DNA of 64,000 nt, from positions 4,994,655 through 5,058,654 of the forward strand of contig CM060109.1 in NCBI GenBank assembly GCA_030522415.1. The letters are read 5' to 3'. Within the stretch, counting starts at the first letter, position 1. Every line of letters starts with the position of its first letter. Below, in pieces: positions 57,901-64,000 of the stretch. The notes below the pieces were generated by a model. That model did not search any database, was not told the origin of the DNA, and worked only from the letters and a program-made list of their open reading frames with translations. Source of the DNA: Channallabes apus (taxonomy: Eukaryota > Chordata > Actinopteri > Siluriformes > Clariidae). Made by a program: the position numbers and the translations under genes.

Positions 57901-60729
57901 TTGAAGGATCTTGGACTAAAGCATAAAGTAACAGAAGAGGAGGTAATCAATTTTGCCTACCAAATTGAATCAGATGCTAGGGGTAACATTGAACTGCGGG
58001 TTCTTAAAAACAGATCTGCAATGTTGCTCAGGACAGCACTTCGTTTGGGTACAGAAAAACAATCAAAATTAATGCAAAGAATCGCAATTATAAAATTTAT
58101 TCTGGCTGTGCCGACTGAGCCAAAACTGTGTGCTTATCACAAAACATTTGCACAAGAAAGGGACGTGGTGGCAATCAAAGGATCGCTCCTTGAAAGGGAC
58201 CTTAATCGTCAATATCTCATATGGACTGTCATGCCAATACTGCCATCAAGGGATTTTACTACAAAAGAGTTAGATACCATCAAGAAGGTTGGAGCCTTTG
58301 ATGAACCATCGTCAGAGCAGGTCATGCAGAACCTAAAAAATATCTGTAGTTCTCAATGCAGAACAGAAGAGTTGATAGAGACAAGAGCTACAGTGTTCAA
58401 GAACTCATATGCCTACCTCCAATCTGTAAACTTTAATGAGTCTTTTTTGGCAGATCTCCCTCTTGTTCTTGTTGAACATGACAAAAATCTTGTGAAAGCT
58501 AGTCAAGTAGTCCTGACACTACCATCTGATAATGAGTTTAGGCCATACCTTTACCCCATACAATCAAAACATGCAGTCTTTGCAGACTTTTTCAAGAAGA
58601 TTGGTGTCGAAGAAAAGCCTACTGTCATGCAATTATGCATTGTACTCAAGGAAATCTATACAGATTGTTGTGATAAGACAACACTTCAACCAAACCAGCT
58701 GGTAACTGTTCAACGTGTTGTGCAGCAGCTTTTCTGTCTGTTAAAAGAGCAGGGAAATATAATTCCTCTTCAAAAAAGCCTACTATACCTCCCATCAACA
58801 GATGGAAGACTCCATGAATCCAGCACATTGTTTTTCAATGACACCTTTTTTCAGGCCAACAGACTGGAGGATTCACTAAAAACAAAGCTGAAGCTACTTG
58901 TAAAATTGAAACAGTGTCACCTTGAAGATGACCCCTATGAACATCAAAAGCTGTTGCAGTTGCTTCCTAAACAAATGCGTCCCGATCTCCTTTCTCGAGT
59001 CATTTCTGTGAACCTGGTTAGTGAAAATGTTGAAAATTGCGATTATGGCCAGTCATGTGAATTGAGCAGTTGGTTTCATAAACATCTATCCTCTCATGAG
59101 TTCCATCATGGTCTTATGTGTCTGATAAGAGAACAAAGCAAGGGCACCATTTCACAGAATGGAGCTGCAGACTTGTGCGAAAGTATATTTGGAAAAATTA
59201 AAATCATCTGTTGCAAGGCTTTACACACTCAACTTTTCTTAAATCTCCAGCCACTACAAGGTACTGAGACAGAAACTCAGGTTTATGTGAAAAAGCAGCA
59301 AGATGAATGTGTTTTCTATCTGAAACACAATGATAACATGACTCCCAAAGTGGTGAATGAGGTCAACATGTATCTTATCAAAGAAATCAACATTCTTCTG
59401 GAAAACAGTTTAAATTCATCATGCCTACTAGTCCTTGGACAAGTTCTATTATGTGAAAACATGAAGGAGGTTGAAGCAATCCTGGAACGAAATGGAATTC
59501 ATAACAGTGTAAGTGATGAATTGGGACTTGGTTCCCTTCCAAATCCTGGAAGTCCCATACCAGAGGAATGGCATGATTTCCTTGATATGGACCCCCTGAA
59601 CAGTTTTGAAAAAGGGGAGTATGTTGGGTTTAGTAATGATGAATTGGAAAATGAATTTGTTTTTGCCATTGTTGTGGAGTGTCTGGATGAGCATCTAGAA
59701 CAGGCCAGGCGAAATCCTTCAAGATATAGAATACAAATTGGGAATGAAAAGATAATTGAAGTTAGTTCTCTTGATCTTTATCAGTTTAAGAGAGAAAAAA
59801 GACCATCTACAGTTGGAAATGTTACCAGCACAGACATAGATATTTTGCCTGTACTTTCGCAGGCTGAATCTTCACGTTCTATACCATCACAGGATAAGCC
59901 TTCTCGGCCTATACCAACCTCAAAGAAGCCCTTACCTCAGACTTTGGGGGAGGTTAAAACAGAGATTGATGAGAGTTTGGCACAGATCTGGAAGATGTCA
60001 AGCGAGGACAAAACAAAGGCTATTAGACGTCTGTACTTAAGATGGCATCCAGACAAGAACCCAGACAACACAGAGCTTGCTAATGAAGCTTTTAAATATT
60101 TACAGAACAGAATTGTAGAGCTACAGCAAGGAAAGACCCAACACAAAACATCAACTGAGCCAAACACAACACATGGGCCAGACTTCAGAGACTTCTATCA
60201 TAGTTGGAACTTCCAGGCTGGGTGTCACAAAAAGGGACGCGAGCGATTCTATCAGAAAAATTACAGACGGCAATATAATTTTTGGTCACATTTCAGAGAC
60301 CAAACGCCAAGACCAAACAAAGAGGAAGCAAAGCGGTGGTACAGACAAGCCCAGTGTGATCTTCTTGCTTCTCAGAGTGACATTGAATACAGTGCAAGCC
60401 CAGAGTGGTGTCTATTTAAAGTGCATCAGGCAGTGGAAAAAGCTCTAATAGCTACAGAATTCAGAAGGAACGGACAGCATCCTGGGACTGCATCTACCAT
60501 TACAGGCCTGGCACTGAAGATATCACAGTATGCTAGCTACCTTTATGATGTGCCCTATGTTGTGAATCAGCTGAGGGCACTTGGTGTTGAAGCCAAACGA
60601 ACTCAATATCCAAACTACCACTCATCTCCCCACATTCCAAACGAACAGTTCAAAATTGAAGATGCACAAAAGGCAGTGAAGATAGCAACACAGCTGATGC
60701 TGAAACTGGAACGCTATATTACTGATTAA
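19435..60729 (+). CDS. Sacsin-like giant co-chaperone (GHKL x3, J domain, HEPN)
   Basis: Joined coding exons are 19435-19472, 20582-20669, 36049-36160, 46639-46785, 47733-49182, 49268-49356 and 49781-60729. Phases agree at every junction and give 4290 residues; human SACS has 4579. Domains: three sacsin repeat regions with Hsp90-like GHKL ATPase folds (ELIQNADDA at 43, ELIQNAEDA at 1378 and ELIQNADDA at 2359, each followed by a GxFGxGFNxVYH motif near 115, 1450 and 2431); a Ser/Pro linker near 4010; a J domain with HPD at 4064-4066, which would stimulate Hsp70; and a C-terminal HEPN domain at about 4155-4290. It starts almost directly at the first ATPase region, so the N-terminal ubiquitin-like domain of SACS is absent. 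This fits a teleost sacsin-like paralogue rather than SACS itself. The start ATG has G at -3. The promoter carries an ISRE. Confidence 0.88.
20582..20669 (+). CDS. Sacsin-like exon 3
   Basis: Acceptor ATAAAG, donor AAG|GTGAGA. Encodes [20 protein letters not shown] and PDGGQILK, the lead-in helix of the first ATPase fold. Confidence 0.85.
21010..21500 (+). repeat. Local repeat, copies 2 and 3 in tandem
   Basis: Two units about 340 bases apart, both with ATTGAGTGACAT then GCTTTTTTTCC(C)AGCA and a TTCTACACA/TTGTACACA word, matching the copy at 18050. Copy 3 ends in the (AC)n that precedes the 3-kb duplication. Confidence 0.6.
22010..22456 (-). pseudogene. Coding-like block of the antisense SET locus, copy A
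   Basis: On the - strand, after a pyrimidine tract and GACAG at 22447, the frame reads [20 protein letters not shown] and then an acidic [14 protein letters not shown] second frame, [20 protein letters not shown], follows after one frame change. A KNYLYC-like word near 22080 resembles a Cys motif found in some uncharacterised fish proteins. Because of the frame change I call it a broken or alternatively spliced exon. Confidence 0.4.
22532..22570 (-). other. Putative 39-bp exon, copy A
   Basis: On the - strand TGTTACAG, then 13 codons reading [13 protein letters not shown], then GTGAGT. Both splice sites are strong and the exon is phase 0. Confidence 0.4.
23731..24150 (+). repeat. 106-bp minisatellite, copy A
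   Basis: Units start TTTGAAAATCACTTT at 23731, 23837, 23943 and 24049, exactly 106 bases apart. The last unit has diverged. Confidence 0.93.
24205..24274 (-). other. Putative 70-bp exon, copy A
   Basis: On the - strand TGTTACAG, then [20 protein letters not shown] and EGK, then GTAAATG. Open only in phase 0, ends phase 1. Confidence 0.4.
25138..25588 (-). pseudogene. Coding-like block of the antisense SET locus, copy B
   Basis: Duplicate of the block at 22010 with the same two frames and only a few substitutions, including one that removes a stop in a third frame near 25570. Confidence 0.4.
25669..25707 (-). other. Putative 39-bp exon, copy B
   Basis: Unchanged duplicate of the exon at 22532, with both splice sites kept. 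Confidence 0.4.
26890..27310 (+). repeat. 106-bp minisatellite, copy B
   Basis: Units start at 26890, 26996, 27102 and 27208, again 106 bases apart. This is the duplicate of the array at 23731. Confidence 0.93.
27364..27433 (-). other. Putative 70-bp exon, copy B
   Basis: Duplicate of the exon at 24205 with one Val-to-Ala change and both splice sites intact. Confidence 0.4.
27542..28074 (-). repeat. Older, diverged third copy of the duplicated module
   Basis: 27556-28015 aligns with 23566-24210 at much lower identity, sharing CTTACCTGTATGGTCCTA, TTTACTGCTTAATTCACA and GACTTGTCAAACTCTGGTTG. Its exon (27959-28074, - strand) keeps TTTGTGGCTAAAACC next to a TACAG acceptor. A 25-base internal tandem duplication puts a TAG in phase 0. 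It shows the exon family began duplicating well before the 3-kb event. Confidence 0.6.
28358..28409 (-). mobile_element. Truncated SINE tRNA-like head
   Basis: On the - strand it reads GGGGCAGCATGGTGGAGCAG then TGGTTAGCACTG, the classic fish SINE A-box head, and stops before the B box. Confidence 0.6.
28464..31463 (+). mobile_element. RTE-clade LINE, inactivated
   Basis: A non-LTR retrotransposon with endonuclease and reverse transcriptase in order: [15 protein letters not shown] and [15 protein letters not shown] (endonuclease, near 28760-29070), [11 protein letters not shown] (29320), RT pieces with [15 protein letters not shown] (30425) and the catalytic FADD in [14 protein letters not shown] (30690), then [17 protein letters not shown] (31315). 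The 3' tail is CGCTGTGGCGACCCCTGAAA. Several frameshifts and stops split it into at least six frames, and a block between endonuclease and RT is lost. It lies antisense to the SET locus, within one of its introns. Confidence 0.9.
31508..31627 (-). CDS. Putative exon following the SET exon (40 codons)
   Basis: On the - strand it is bounded by ATAAG acceptor and AAG|GTAAAA donor, exactly 120 bases, open in phase 0. Reads [20 protein letters not shown] then [10 protein letters not shown] and GPLRSFK. The phase matches the SET exon's donor. Ser/Glu-rich, with no known domain. Confidence 0.5.
31845..32040 (-). CDS. SET-domain exon, KMT5A/SET8-like lysine methyltransferase fragment
   Basis: On the - strand TTTGCTTTGGTAG precedes an open exon that ends AAAGTG|GTAAAA (196 bases, phase 2 to 0). 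It encodes the C-terminal half of a SET domain. The AdoMet and catalytic motifs are [14 protein letters not shown] (the NH-motif region, with Asp where most SET domains have His) and [10 protein letters not shown] (the tyrosine-bearing motif), followed by WPWRSK. This most resembles the fish KMT5A-like group. The N-terminal half of the SET domain was not found within the 4 kb upstream on this strand, so the gene is either incomplete or has unrecognised exons. Confidence 0.65.
32663..32682 (+). repeat. (TC)n microsatellite
   Basis: About ten TC units in the 5' region of the antisense SET locus. Confidence 0.9.
32898..32923 (+). repeat. (TA)n microsatellite
   Basis: About twelve TA units. On the - strand it ends ATATATAAGC, a possible TATA box for a second antisense promoter. 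Confidence 0.85.
33240..33530 (-). promoter_or_regulatory. GC-box promoter and first exon of the antisense SET locus
   Basis: Five CCCCGCCCC (Sp1) boxes at 33400-33502 and a CCAAT at 33523 face a - strand segment ending CACACAG|GTAAGC at 33240. That segment holds three 36-bp tandem repeats (starting 33284, 33320 and 33356), each with TGCGCATGTGC, close to the NRF-1 site. On the - strand the repeats are in one open frame ([12 protein letters not shown] repeated) up to the donor, so a short repeat-coded leader is possible. The assignment to the SET locus rests on position and strand. Confidence 0.45.
33812..33853 (+). repeat. (CA)n microsatellite
   Basis: About twenty CA units, preceded by TCCGGGTATACCATAAAAAC. 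That word also occurs at 24386, at the junction of the 3-kb duplication. Confidence 0.95.
34130..34201 (+). tRNA. tRNA-Gly(TCC)-like sequence, possibly a pseudogene or SINE head
   Basis: CACTGG pairs with CTAGTG in the acceptor stem. A box GACTCAGTGGTAGG, anticodon loop CTTCCAT (anticodon TCC), and B box GGTTCGATTCC are all present. The first acceptor pair is A-C, the anticodon stem has one mismatch (T-C), and the T stem has one (C-A). These defects make a functional tRNA uncertain. Confidence 0.45.
34215..34420 (+). mobile_element. Tc1-like transposon end fragment
   Basis: GAGATTTTTGCAAATTTATT, then ATCCTTGAGATGTTTCTGCA and GGTAAATTCAGTTGATTGGA, words common to the non-coding 5' part of fish Tc1 elements. 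The transposase is absent. Confidence 0.5.
34425..35790 (-). mobile_element. CR1/L2/Rex1-type LINE fragment, inactivated
   Basis: On the - strand, in order: [20 protein letters not shown] (35690), [17 protein letters not shown] (35280), and an RT segment with [20 protein letters not shown] and [15 protein letters not shown] (34800), then [14 protein letters not shown] and VTEYKYL. Frameshifts separate the parts, and the catalytic YADD is altered to SDDS. 5'-truncated. Confidence 0.75.
36049..36160 (+). CDS. Sacsin-like exon 4, first ATPase N-box
   Basis: Acceptor TTTTGTAG, donor CAAG|GTATTT. Encodes [20 protein letters not shown], the ATP/Mg-binding motif of the GHKL fold. The 15.4-kb intron before it is the largest in the gene. 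Confidence 0.92.
36370..36452 (-). mobile_element. SINE, 3' half (split by hAT element)
   Basis: The - strand continues the SINE interrupted at 42925: CAGCCACTGCATGCAGTGCT then GGTCCCAAGCCC and GTCAGGAAGGGCATAAGAC, a sequence shared with the RTE LINE head at 28490-28545. Confidence 0.65.
36932..36985 (+). repeat. (CA)n microsatellite in the hAT arm
   Basis: About 27 CA units. Confidence 0.95.
37670..38365 (-). pseudogene. Gypsy pol C-terminus with chromodomain
   Basis: Frame-shifted from the main pol frame near 38300-38365. Encodes [30 protein letters not shown], and a chromodomain ([20 protein letters not shown], then EERSWVPA), which in chromoviruses guides integration to marked chromatin. 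Confidence 0.85.
38272..41247 (-). pseudogene. Gypsy gag-pol frame: zinc knuckle, protease, RT, RNase H, integrase
   Basis: 991 residues without a stop. Order: zinc knuckle [14 protein letters not shown], aspartic protease [12 protein letters not shown], reverse transcriptase with YLDD, RNase [13 protein letters not shown], integrase zinc binding ([11 protein letters not shown] and SCATCATT), and a DDE core ([28 protein letters not shown]). In RT motif B only [11 protein letters not shown] remains where Gypsy RTs have a PFGLTNAP-type sequence, an in-frame loss of about four residues. This and the 3' frameshift make the enzyme defective. Confidence 0.92.
41269..41936 (-). pseudogene. Gypsy gag, broken
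   Basis: Two frames: 41571-41936 (start of Gag with [20 protein letters not shown] and [10 protein letters not shown]) and 41269-41547 ([21 protein letters not shown] retrotransposon gag domain). The junction at about 41550-41600 has a stop and a frame change, and another lies before the zinc-knuckle frame. Confidence 0.85.
42441..42720. other. Unassigned sequence between truncated LTR and hAT right arm
   Basis: Moderately GC-rich with GATGACGTCACT (a CRE-like palindrome) at 42590-42601. No coding frame is recognised. It could be a leftover of another LTR element. Confidence 0.3.
42933..43067 (-). mobile_element. SINE, 5' tRNA-like half (split by hAT element)
   Basis: On the - strand GGCAGTCATGGCTCAGGCAT supplies an A box and GGGTTTGAGACCC a B box. 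It continues CCACTGTTGTGTACTTGTGG and AGACCCTGAACCCT, then breaks at the hAT duplication and resumes at 36452. Confidence 0.7.
43130..43440 (-). mobile_element. LINE 3'-end-like fragment
   Basis: AT-rich sequence with AATCAGATTCATTTTTATCTG and repeated GTACACAGTAAG words, similar in style to the LINE 3' end at 4578. No coding part. Confidence 0.35.
43460..45086 (+). mobile_element. Full-length Tc1 transposon with long inverted repeats
   Basis: 43462-45084 begins CAGTGGTGTGAAAAACTATT and ends in the reverse complement. The ~210-base inverted repeats are of the IR/DR type. It is flanked by TA at 43460-43461 and 45085-45086. An intact transposase frame sits in the middle. Confidence 0.96.
43841..44866 (+). 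CDS. Tc1 transposase, full length but catalytic Asp replaced by Val
   Basis: 341 residues, the normal length for fish Tc1 transposases. Paired-like DNA-binding domain ([20 protein letters not shown]), GRPTK AT-hook-like motif, then the catalytic domain with [12 protein letters not shown] (first Asp), a glycine-rich [26 protein letters not shown], and [11 protein letters not shown] (Glu). Family members have DNDPKH; here codon 245 (44573-44575) is GTC instead of GAC, which removes the second catalytic Asp. No frameshift or stop is present, so this one change would make the protein inactive for cleavage while DNA binding could remain. Confidence 0.95.
   Translation: MSRSKEIQEQMRTKVIEIYQSGKGYKAISKALGLQRTTVRAIIHKWQKHGTVVNLPRSGRPTKITPRAQRQLIREATKVPRTTSKELQASLASIKVSVHDSTIRKRLGKNGLHGRFPSRKPLLSKKNIKARLNFAKKKHLNDCQDFWENTLWTDETKVELFGRCVSLYIWRKSNTAFQKKNIIPTVKYGGGSVMVWGCFAASGPGRLAVIDGTMNSTVYQKILKENVRPSVRQLKLKRSWVLQQVNDPKHTSKFTSEWLKKNKMKTLEWPRQSPDLNPIEMLWHDLKKAVHARKPSNKAELQQFCKDEWAKIPPERCKRLVASYRKRLIAVIAAKGGPTSY
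45270..45930 (-). mobile_element. Old, degenerate copy of the same Tc1 family, opposite strand
   Basis: The + strand resembles the reverse complement of the Tc1 at 43462: CCATCACATTACCACCACCA, GATATTCTTTTTATGAAATT, TTTCTTATTGATGAATCACG and TAATCAGGCCTGGGTATGG match its transposase and 5' region. Large deletions and many stops. It sits only about 190 bases beyond the intact copy. Confidence 0.75.
46166..46393 (+). mobile_element. 5'-truncated SINE with 15-bp target duplication
   Basis: The body at 46181-46378 is the core-to-tail part of the family seen at 8328. It is flanked by ATTTGATAGGTTTCC and ATTTGATAAGTTTCC, one mismatch. Confidence 0.75.
46639..46785 (+). CDS. Sacsin-like exon 5, glycine motif
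   Basis: Acceptor CTGGTAG, donor ACAG|GTGAGA. Encodes [16 protein letters not shown] and [14 protein letters not shown], the nucleotide-lid region. Confidence 0.92.
46786..47732. other. Sacsin-like intron 5
   Basis: AT-rich, and I see no recognisable element in it. Confidence 0.4.
47733..49182 (+). CDS. Sacsin-like exon 6, rest of first sacsin repeat
   Basis: Acceptor AATTACAG and donor CACG|GTAAGC, 1450 bases. It completes the first sacsin repeat: [16 protein letters not shown] near the start, [10 protein letters not shown] near residue 215, and [10 protein letters not shown] with [10 protein letters not shown] near residue 380. The ATG at 47681 is in intron sequence and is not used. Confidence 0.9.
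49268..49356 (+). CDS. Sacsin-like exon 7
   Basis: Acceptor GTCTAG, donor ACAA|GTAAGT. Encodes [20 protein letters not shown], and both split codons are completed in frame. Confidence 0.85.
49781..60729 (+). CDS. Sacsin-like exon 8, 11-kb giant terminal exon
   Basis: Acceptor TTAATTCTAG, then 3649 codons with no stop until TAA at 60727-60729. It carries the second and third sacsin ATPase repeats, the J domain (WHPDKN) and the HEPN domain. A single giant last coding exon is also the hallmark of vertebrate SACS. The ATG at 49720 lies in the preceding intron. Base composition is uniform and no frameshift is seen, so the exon is under coding constraint. Confidence 0.95.
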
Positions 60730-61950
60730 TTTAAGTATGTTTTAATATAGAAATATGTTTTTGTTACCGTGAGCAATTTTCTTGTACTTATTCATTATTT
60801 TTACTCACTGAATGTTGATGTAACTATGCAGACTAATACTCTTTACAGAACTATTTACAGTTTTCTCCTGGGATAAAAACTCTTTTCATTCAGCCCTAGA
60901 TAATACTTAGTATGCTTAACATGGCGTTATCTCTTTTAAGTTCTAGTATAACAGAAAATAGTAAAAAGCTAGAATTAAAAATGAAATGAAAAAGGCTTGT
61001 GTTGATCTTATATTGCATAAAGAATAAAAACAAATTAAAATTGTACAAAGCTATTGTTTTGTCTATATTTCTTTAACCTTATAATCTTAAGACTACATAC
61101 AACTTAAATTCCACATGGCCATTTCTCATTGATATTGTTGCACTTGCAGAAGACCAATGACCATACCAAACACTTTGCCGACATACTCAGCAGGTTGCAT
61201 TGAGGATGTATTTCAAGTATAATTTAAATCTGTATAATAAATGCATAATGCAATACATCCACTTGAGTAAACCACCTTCACCTCCTTGCAATGAATTTAT
61301 GTGTGGTGGCCATACTGTTTCTAAATGTCAACATGTTTTGCAGTTAATTAAAATTATTTGAGCAGGTATGGCTAAATAGTCCAAAACCTATTTTCATTAA
61401 TTTCAGCATTTTGTCCCCCCAAGATATATCCAAGATATATGCCTGGTTTTGTTCTAAACTGTAAATTCTAATCTAAAAAATATAATTATATTATTATTGG
61501 CTGTTTCTCAATTGAGTTTTCCACCCAACTGAGAAAATAAACATCATAAAATAATTGTATGTTAAGGTAAAGTACTTAATGTACAATTGTTCCAATACTT
61601 TTAAACAAGGTTGTACAGTATATCTGTAACAACTTTTACTCTGAGCTATGTTAAACTACTGTTTAGAAATTTAGTAATTAGCTTTTTTTTAAAGGTCTAT
61701 CTAATTCAATTAGACCTTAAAACATTGACCTATCGTTCCCTTTTAAAGCCAACCAGATGCATAATAAATATTGGAATATTGGTCATTTTTGTCAAAGTTT
61801 GCCTACTGTTTTGTTTTGGGGAAACTAACAATTAAGCTTTTATGCTATTTTGCATGTGCTTTAAATGTTCTCTTAGTTAAGCTGGAGACTAAATGTTGTA
61901 AGCTGAGCTGGAAGAGGTTTATAGCTTTAAACGCCTTGTGAGTATAACAG
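60730..61950. other. 3' untranslated region of the sacsin-like gene and intergenic sequence
   Basis: AT-rich with the two AATAAA signals noted. No gene is seen. The short frame at 61611-61835 has no recognisable content. Confidence 0.4.
61023..61028 (+). terminator. Polyadenylation signal of the sacsin-like gene
   Basis: AATAAA about 295 bases after the stop. Another AATAAA at 61236-61241 is an alternative site. Confidence 0.5.
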
Positions 61951-61959
61951 CAGACAGAA

Positions 61960-62640
61960 ATCTCTCTTTTGATTTCGTCACCTGTTGGTACTTCATGGGA
62001 CAGCTATACATTTGATAAGAGATTACCTTTTTGTTACACAGCCTGGACTTCAGCTCAGAGCTACTGCAGACAGAATCATAGGGATTTGGCCACCACCACT
62101 ACTGAACAGGAAAACCAAAGAGCTTGGATTGGACTGAACAGAACTGCACCACATGTAAATATCTGCACCACAATTTTACAACGTGGCACCCGGCGAGCCT
62201 AACGAGTGACTTGGGAAAGGGAGTTCTTCAATAATGCCACATGGCTGGTTTGATAGTAACTGTCAATTTTTCCTTCTATTTGTTACAGAAGGTTGACTTT
62301 GGTTAAGAAGAGTAAATTGGAGTAAACATGGGAGGATGCTCTTAAGTATTGCAGGAGTAACTATTCTGACTTGGCGTTAGTGGAGATTCAGAAACATTGC
62401 TAGACCTGCTTAAAACAGAGACTGAACAAGCCCAAACTGCCAGTGTGTGGACAGGCCTGCTCGTCCTCAATAGAACATGGTTTTGGGTGAATTGTAAGCC
62501 ACTGGGGAACCTGGTGTCAGTGCCTACATGCCCAGTTGAGGTCTATCGCTGTGGCAGGTGCGACTTCAACATGCACATCTGGTAGAACAGAGACTGTAAC
62601 AAGACGTTCAATTGACTCTGCTATTACTGAAGGTGAGGAA
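61960..62640 (+). pseudogene. C-type lectin-like pseudogene, two lectin domains
   Basis: Domain 1 piece (61985-62160): DKRLPFCYTAWTSAQSYCRQ then NHRDLATTTTEQENQRAWIG, the first half of a C-type lectin domain. Domain 2 piece (62286-62620): TWEDALKYCRSNYSDLALVE, then VWTGLLVLNRTWFWVN, and IW-NRDCNKTFN-LCY at the end with in-frame stops. At least one frameshift and several stops lie between. Soluble or membrane lectins of this type bind sugars in fish immunity. No signal peptide is seen, so this is a dead fragment. Confidence 0.8.
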
Positions 62641-63310
62641 TAAACATCTAGAACATTAACCAGGATTGTGTAAGATGACCTGAAAATTCCATTGCATTCG
62701 CTTTCTCTTTATACATATTTTCTGTCTCTGAACAGAAGCTGTCCTTTATGTGGACAAAGACAAATAAATCTATTTAGAAACTTTCTTCAAGAGCTCATTC
62801 AGACCAAGAAATTATGAAATATGTTTGACTATATACAGTAAATATGTTTGACATATGACATATGTAGATTATTGTAGATAATGTAGATGTAGACTTTATT
62901 TATCGTTTATGTTAAACCATTTAACCATGTTAATTATGAATAAATGTTTGGGGTAAATGGTTGTTGTTCACTTATTTTGGGGAAAAAGAAAGCTTGGATA
63001 AGAAAGGAAAGTATTTTAACATCATTGTAGGGTGACTCACATCTTTCCAGGTGATATTTGAAAGGGAAATGAGTTACACTTTGCTGGCTTTCAGTTGATA
63101 TTTGAATGGAAAATCTGTGTGCATCTGACGTTTTAATTAAATGACTTTGTGTAAATTGTGTGACTTGTGGCCTGCAAAATTATATATGTCATGTATTACA
63201 CATTATTTATTTATGAAGTTTAAAATTTACCAACTGAAATAAGAGTTAATTTAAGATGATGGCAAAAAAAAAGACTTTAAAGGAATCCAGCACCCTGTGG
63301 TCAACAGTGA
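62641..63310. other. Intergenic stretch after the lectin pseudogene
   Basis: AT-rich, no gene or recognised repeat. Confidence 0.4.
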
Positions 63311-63856
63311 ATATTTGACAGTGGTGTCAAAAGTATTCACATTCATTACTTGAGTAGAAGTATAGATACTAGGGTTCACAAATACTTCTTTAGAAGTTGA
63401 AGTATCAACCCAAGCTTTTTACTTAAGTAAAAGTTTAAAAGTACTGGTTTCAAAACTACTTAAAGTATAAAAGTAAAAGTACCGTGAGGGGCGACAAAAG
63501 CATTAAGGTCTCGCTTTCTGATAATGCGGGGGGTGGGCTCGGGGGGGCGTTGTGCGCGTTCTTATCATGCGGGGGGGGGCGGGGGGGGGATCTCGGGGGG
63601 CCGTTGTGTGCTTTCTTATCATGCGACCGGGGGAGGGGGGTGCGGGTTTGCGCGTCCTGATCATAAAAATTGAGTAACGAGGCTATTTTTAAAATGTAAG
63701 GAGTAGAAAGTACAGATAATTGTAAAAATGTAAGGAGTAGAAGTAAAAAGTCGGCTGAAAAATAATTACTCCAGTAAAGTATAGATACCCAAAATTTCTA
63801 CTTAAGTAAGGTAACGAAGTATTTGTACTTCGTTACTTGACGCCTCTGATATTTGA
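63311..63856. mobile_element. Non-autonomous hAT element with 8-bp target duplications
   Basis: 63319-63848 begins CAGTGGTGTCAAAAGTA and ends TACTTGACGCCTCTG, imperfect inverted repeats. It is flanked by ATATTTGA at 63311-63318 and 63849-63856. The centre (63510-63665) is three G-rich units around CTTATCATGCG. There is no transposase. Confidence 0.9.
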
Positions 63857-64000
63857 CCATGAACGACAATGGGTTGTGGATGTGGTTTAGATAAACTCTT
63901 TAAAATAAATGTGATGAACCAGTGTTTACCCCAAATCTGTCCATGTTCTGTTCAGCAGGCCTAAACACATGCAGGTAACAATTTAATTAAGCTAAAAAAT

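Noticed and set aside
60420..60640. HEPN RNase motif (R-x4-H: RRNGQH; R-x6-H: RTQYPNYH) in the sacsin-like protein
   Set aside because: Both lie outside the position expected for the catalytic motif of HEPN nucleases, and the sacsin HEPN is known as a nucleotide-binding dimer. I do not claim RNase activity.
1..64000. CRISPR array, prophage or bacterial operon
   Set aside because: The introns, vertebrate gene families and fish transposons exclude a prokaryotic source, and the tandem repeats lack CRISPR-like unique spacers.

Overview
This window is from a teleost fish genome. The evidence is vertebrate gene structures with GT-AG introns, many fish Tc1-like, hAT, SINE and LINE repeats, and a chromodomain Ty3/Gypsy retrotransposon. 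The species cannot be named from the sequence alone.

Layout: (1) 1-7655, + strand: the last seven exons of PRMT2, an arginine methyltransferase, from SAM motif I to the stop codon. Its introns hold a cluster of heat-shock-element-like pentamers, two (TG)n tracts that abut splice acceptors, a solo Tc1 arm inside a LINE 3' end, and a decayed Tc1 element. (2) 9895-10986, - strand: a C2H2 zinc-finger gene or terminal exon, with a SINE on one side and a LINE 3' fragment beyond it. (3) About 15760-60729, + strand: one very large sacsin-like gene. It has a TATA promoter carrying an exact interferon-stimulated response element, an untranslated first exon with a small upstream ORF, six short-to-medium coding exons and an 11-kb last exon. 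The spliced product is 4290 residues: three sacsin-type Hsp90-like ATPase regions, a J domain with HPD, and a C-terminal HEPN domain. It has no N-terminal ubiquitin-like domain, unlike vertebrate SACS. (4) The 15.4-kb third intron carries an opposite-strand locus with a SET-domain (KMT5A/SET8-like) exon, further exon-like blocks and a GC-box promoter. Two of the exon-like blocks lie inside a 3-kb tandem duplication. The intron also holds a broken RTE LINE, a second LINE and a tRNA-Gly-like sequence. (5) The fourth intron carries a datable nest: a SINE split by a hAT element with perfect 8-bp duplications, itself split by a Gypsy element. Next to it is an almost perfect Tc1 transposon whose second catalytic aspartate is now valine. 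(6) 61960-62640, +: a two-domain C-type lectin pseudogene. (7) 63319-63848: a short hAT element with 8-bp duplications and a G-rich triplicated core.

The most promising biology is the sacsin-like gene. The consensus ISRE just upstream of its TATA box suggests an interferon-inducible giant chaperone or effector. This is inference from promoter sequence and domain order and has not been tested. The antisense SET-domain locus inside its intron, partly duplicated in tandem, is the second unusual feature.
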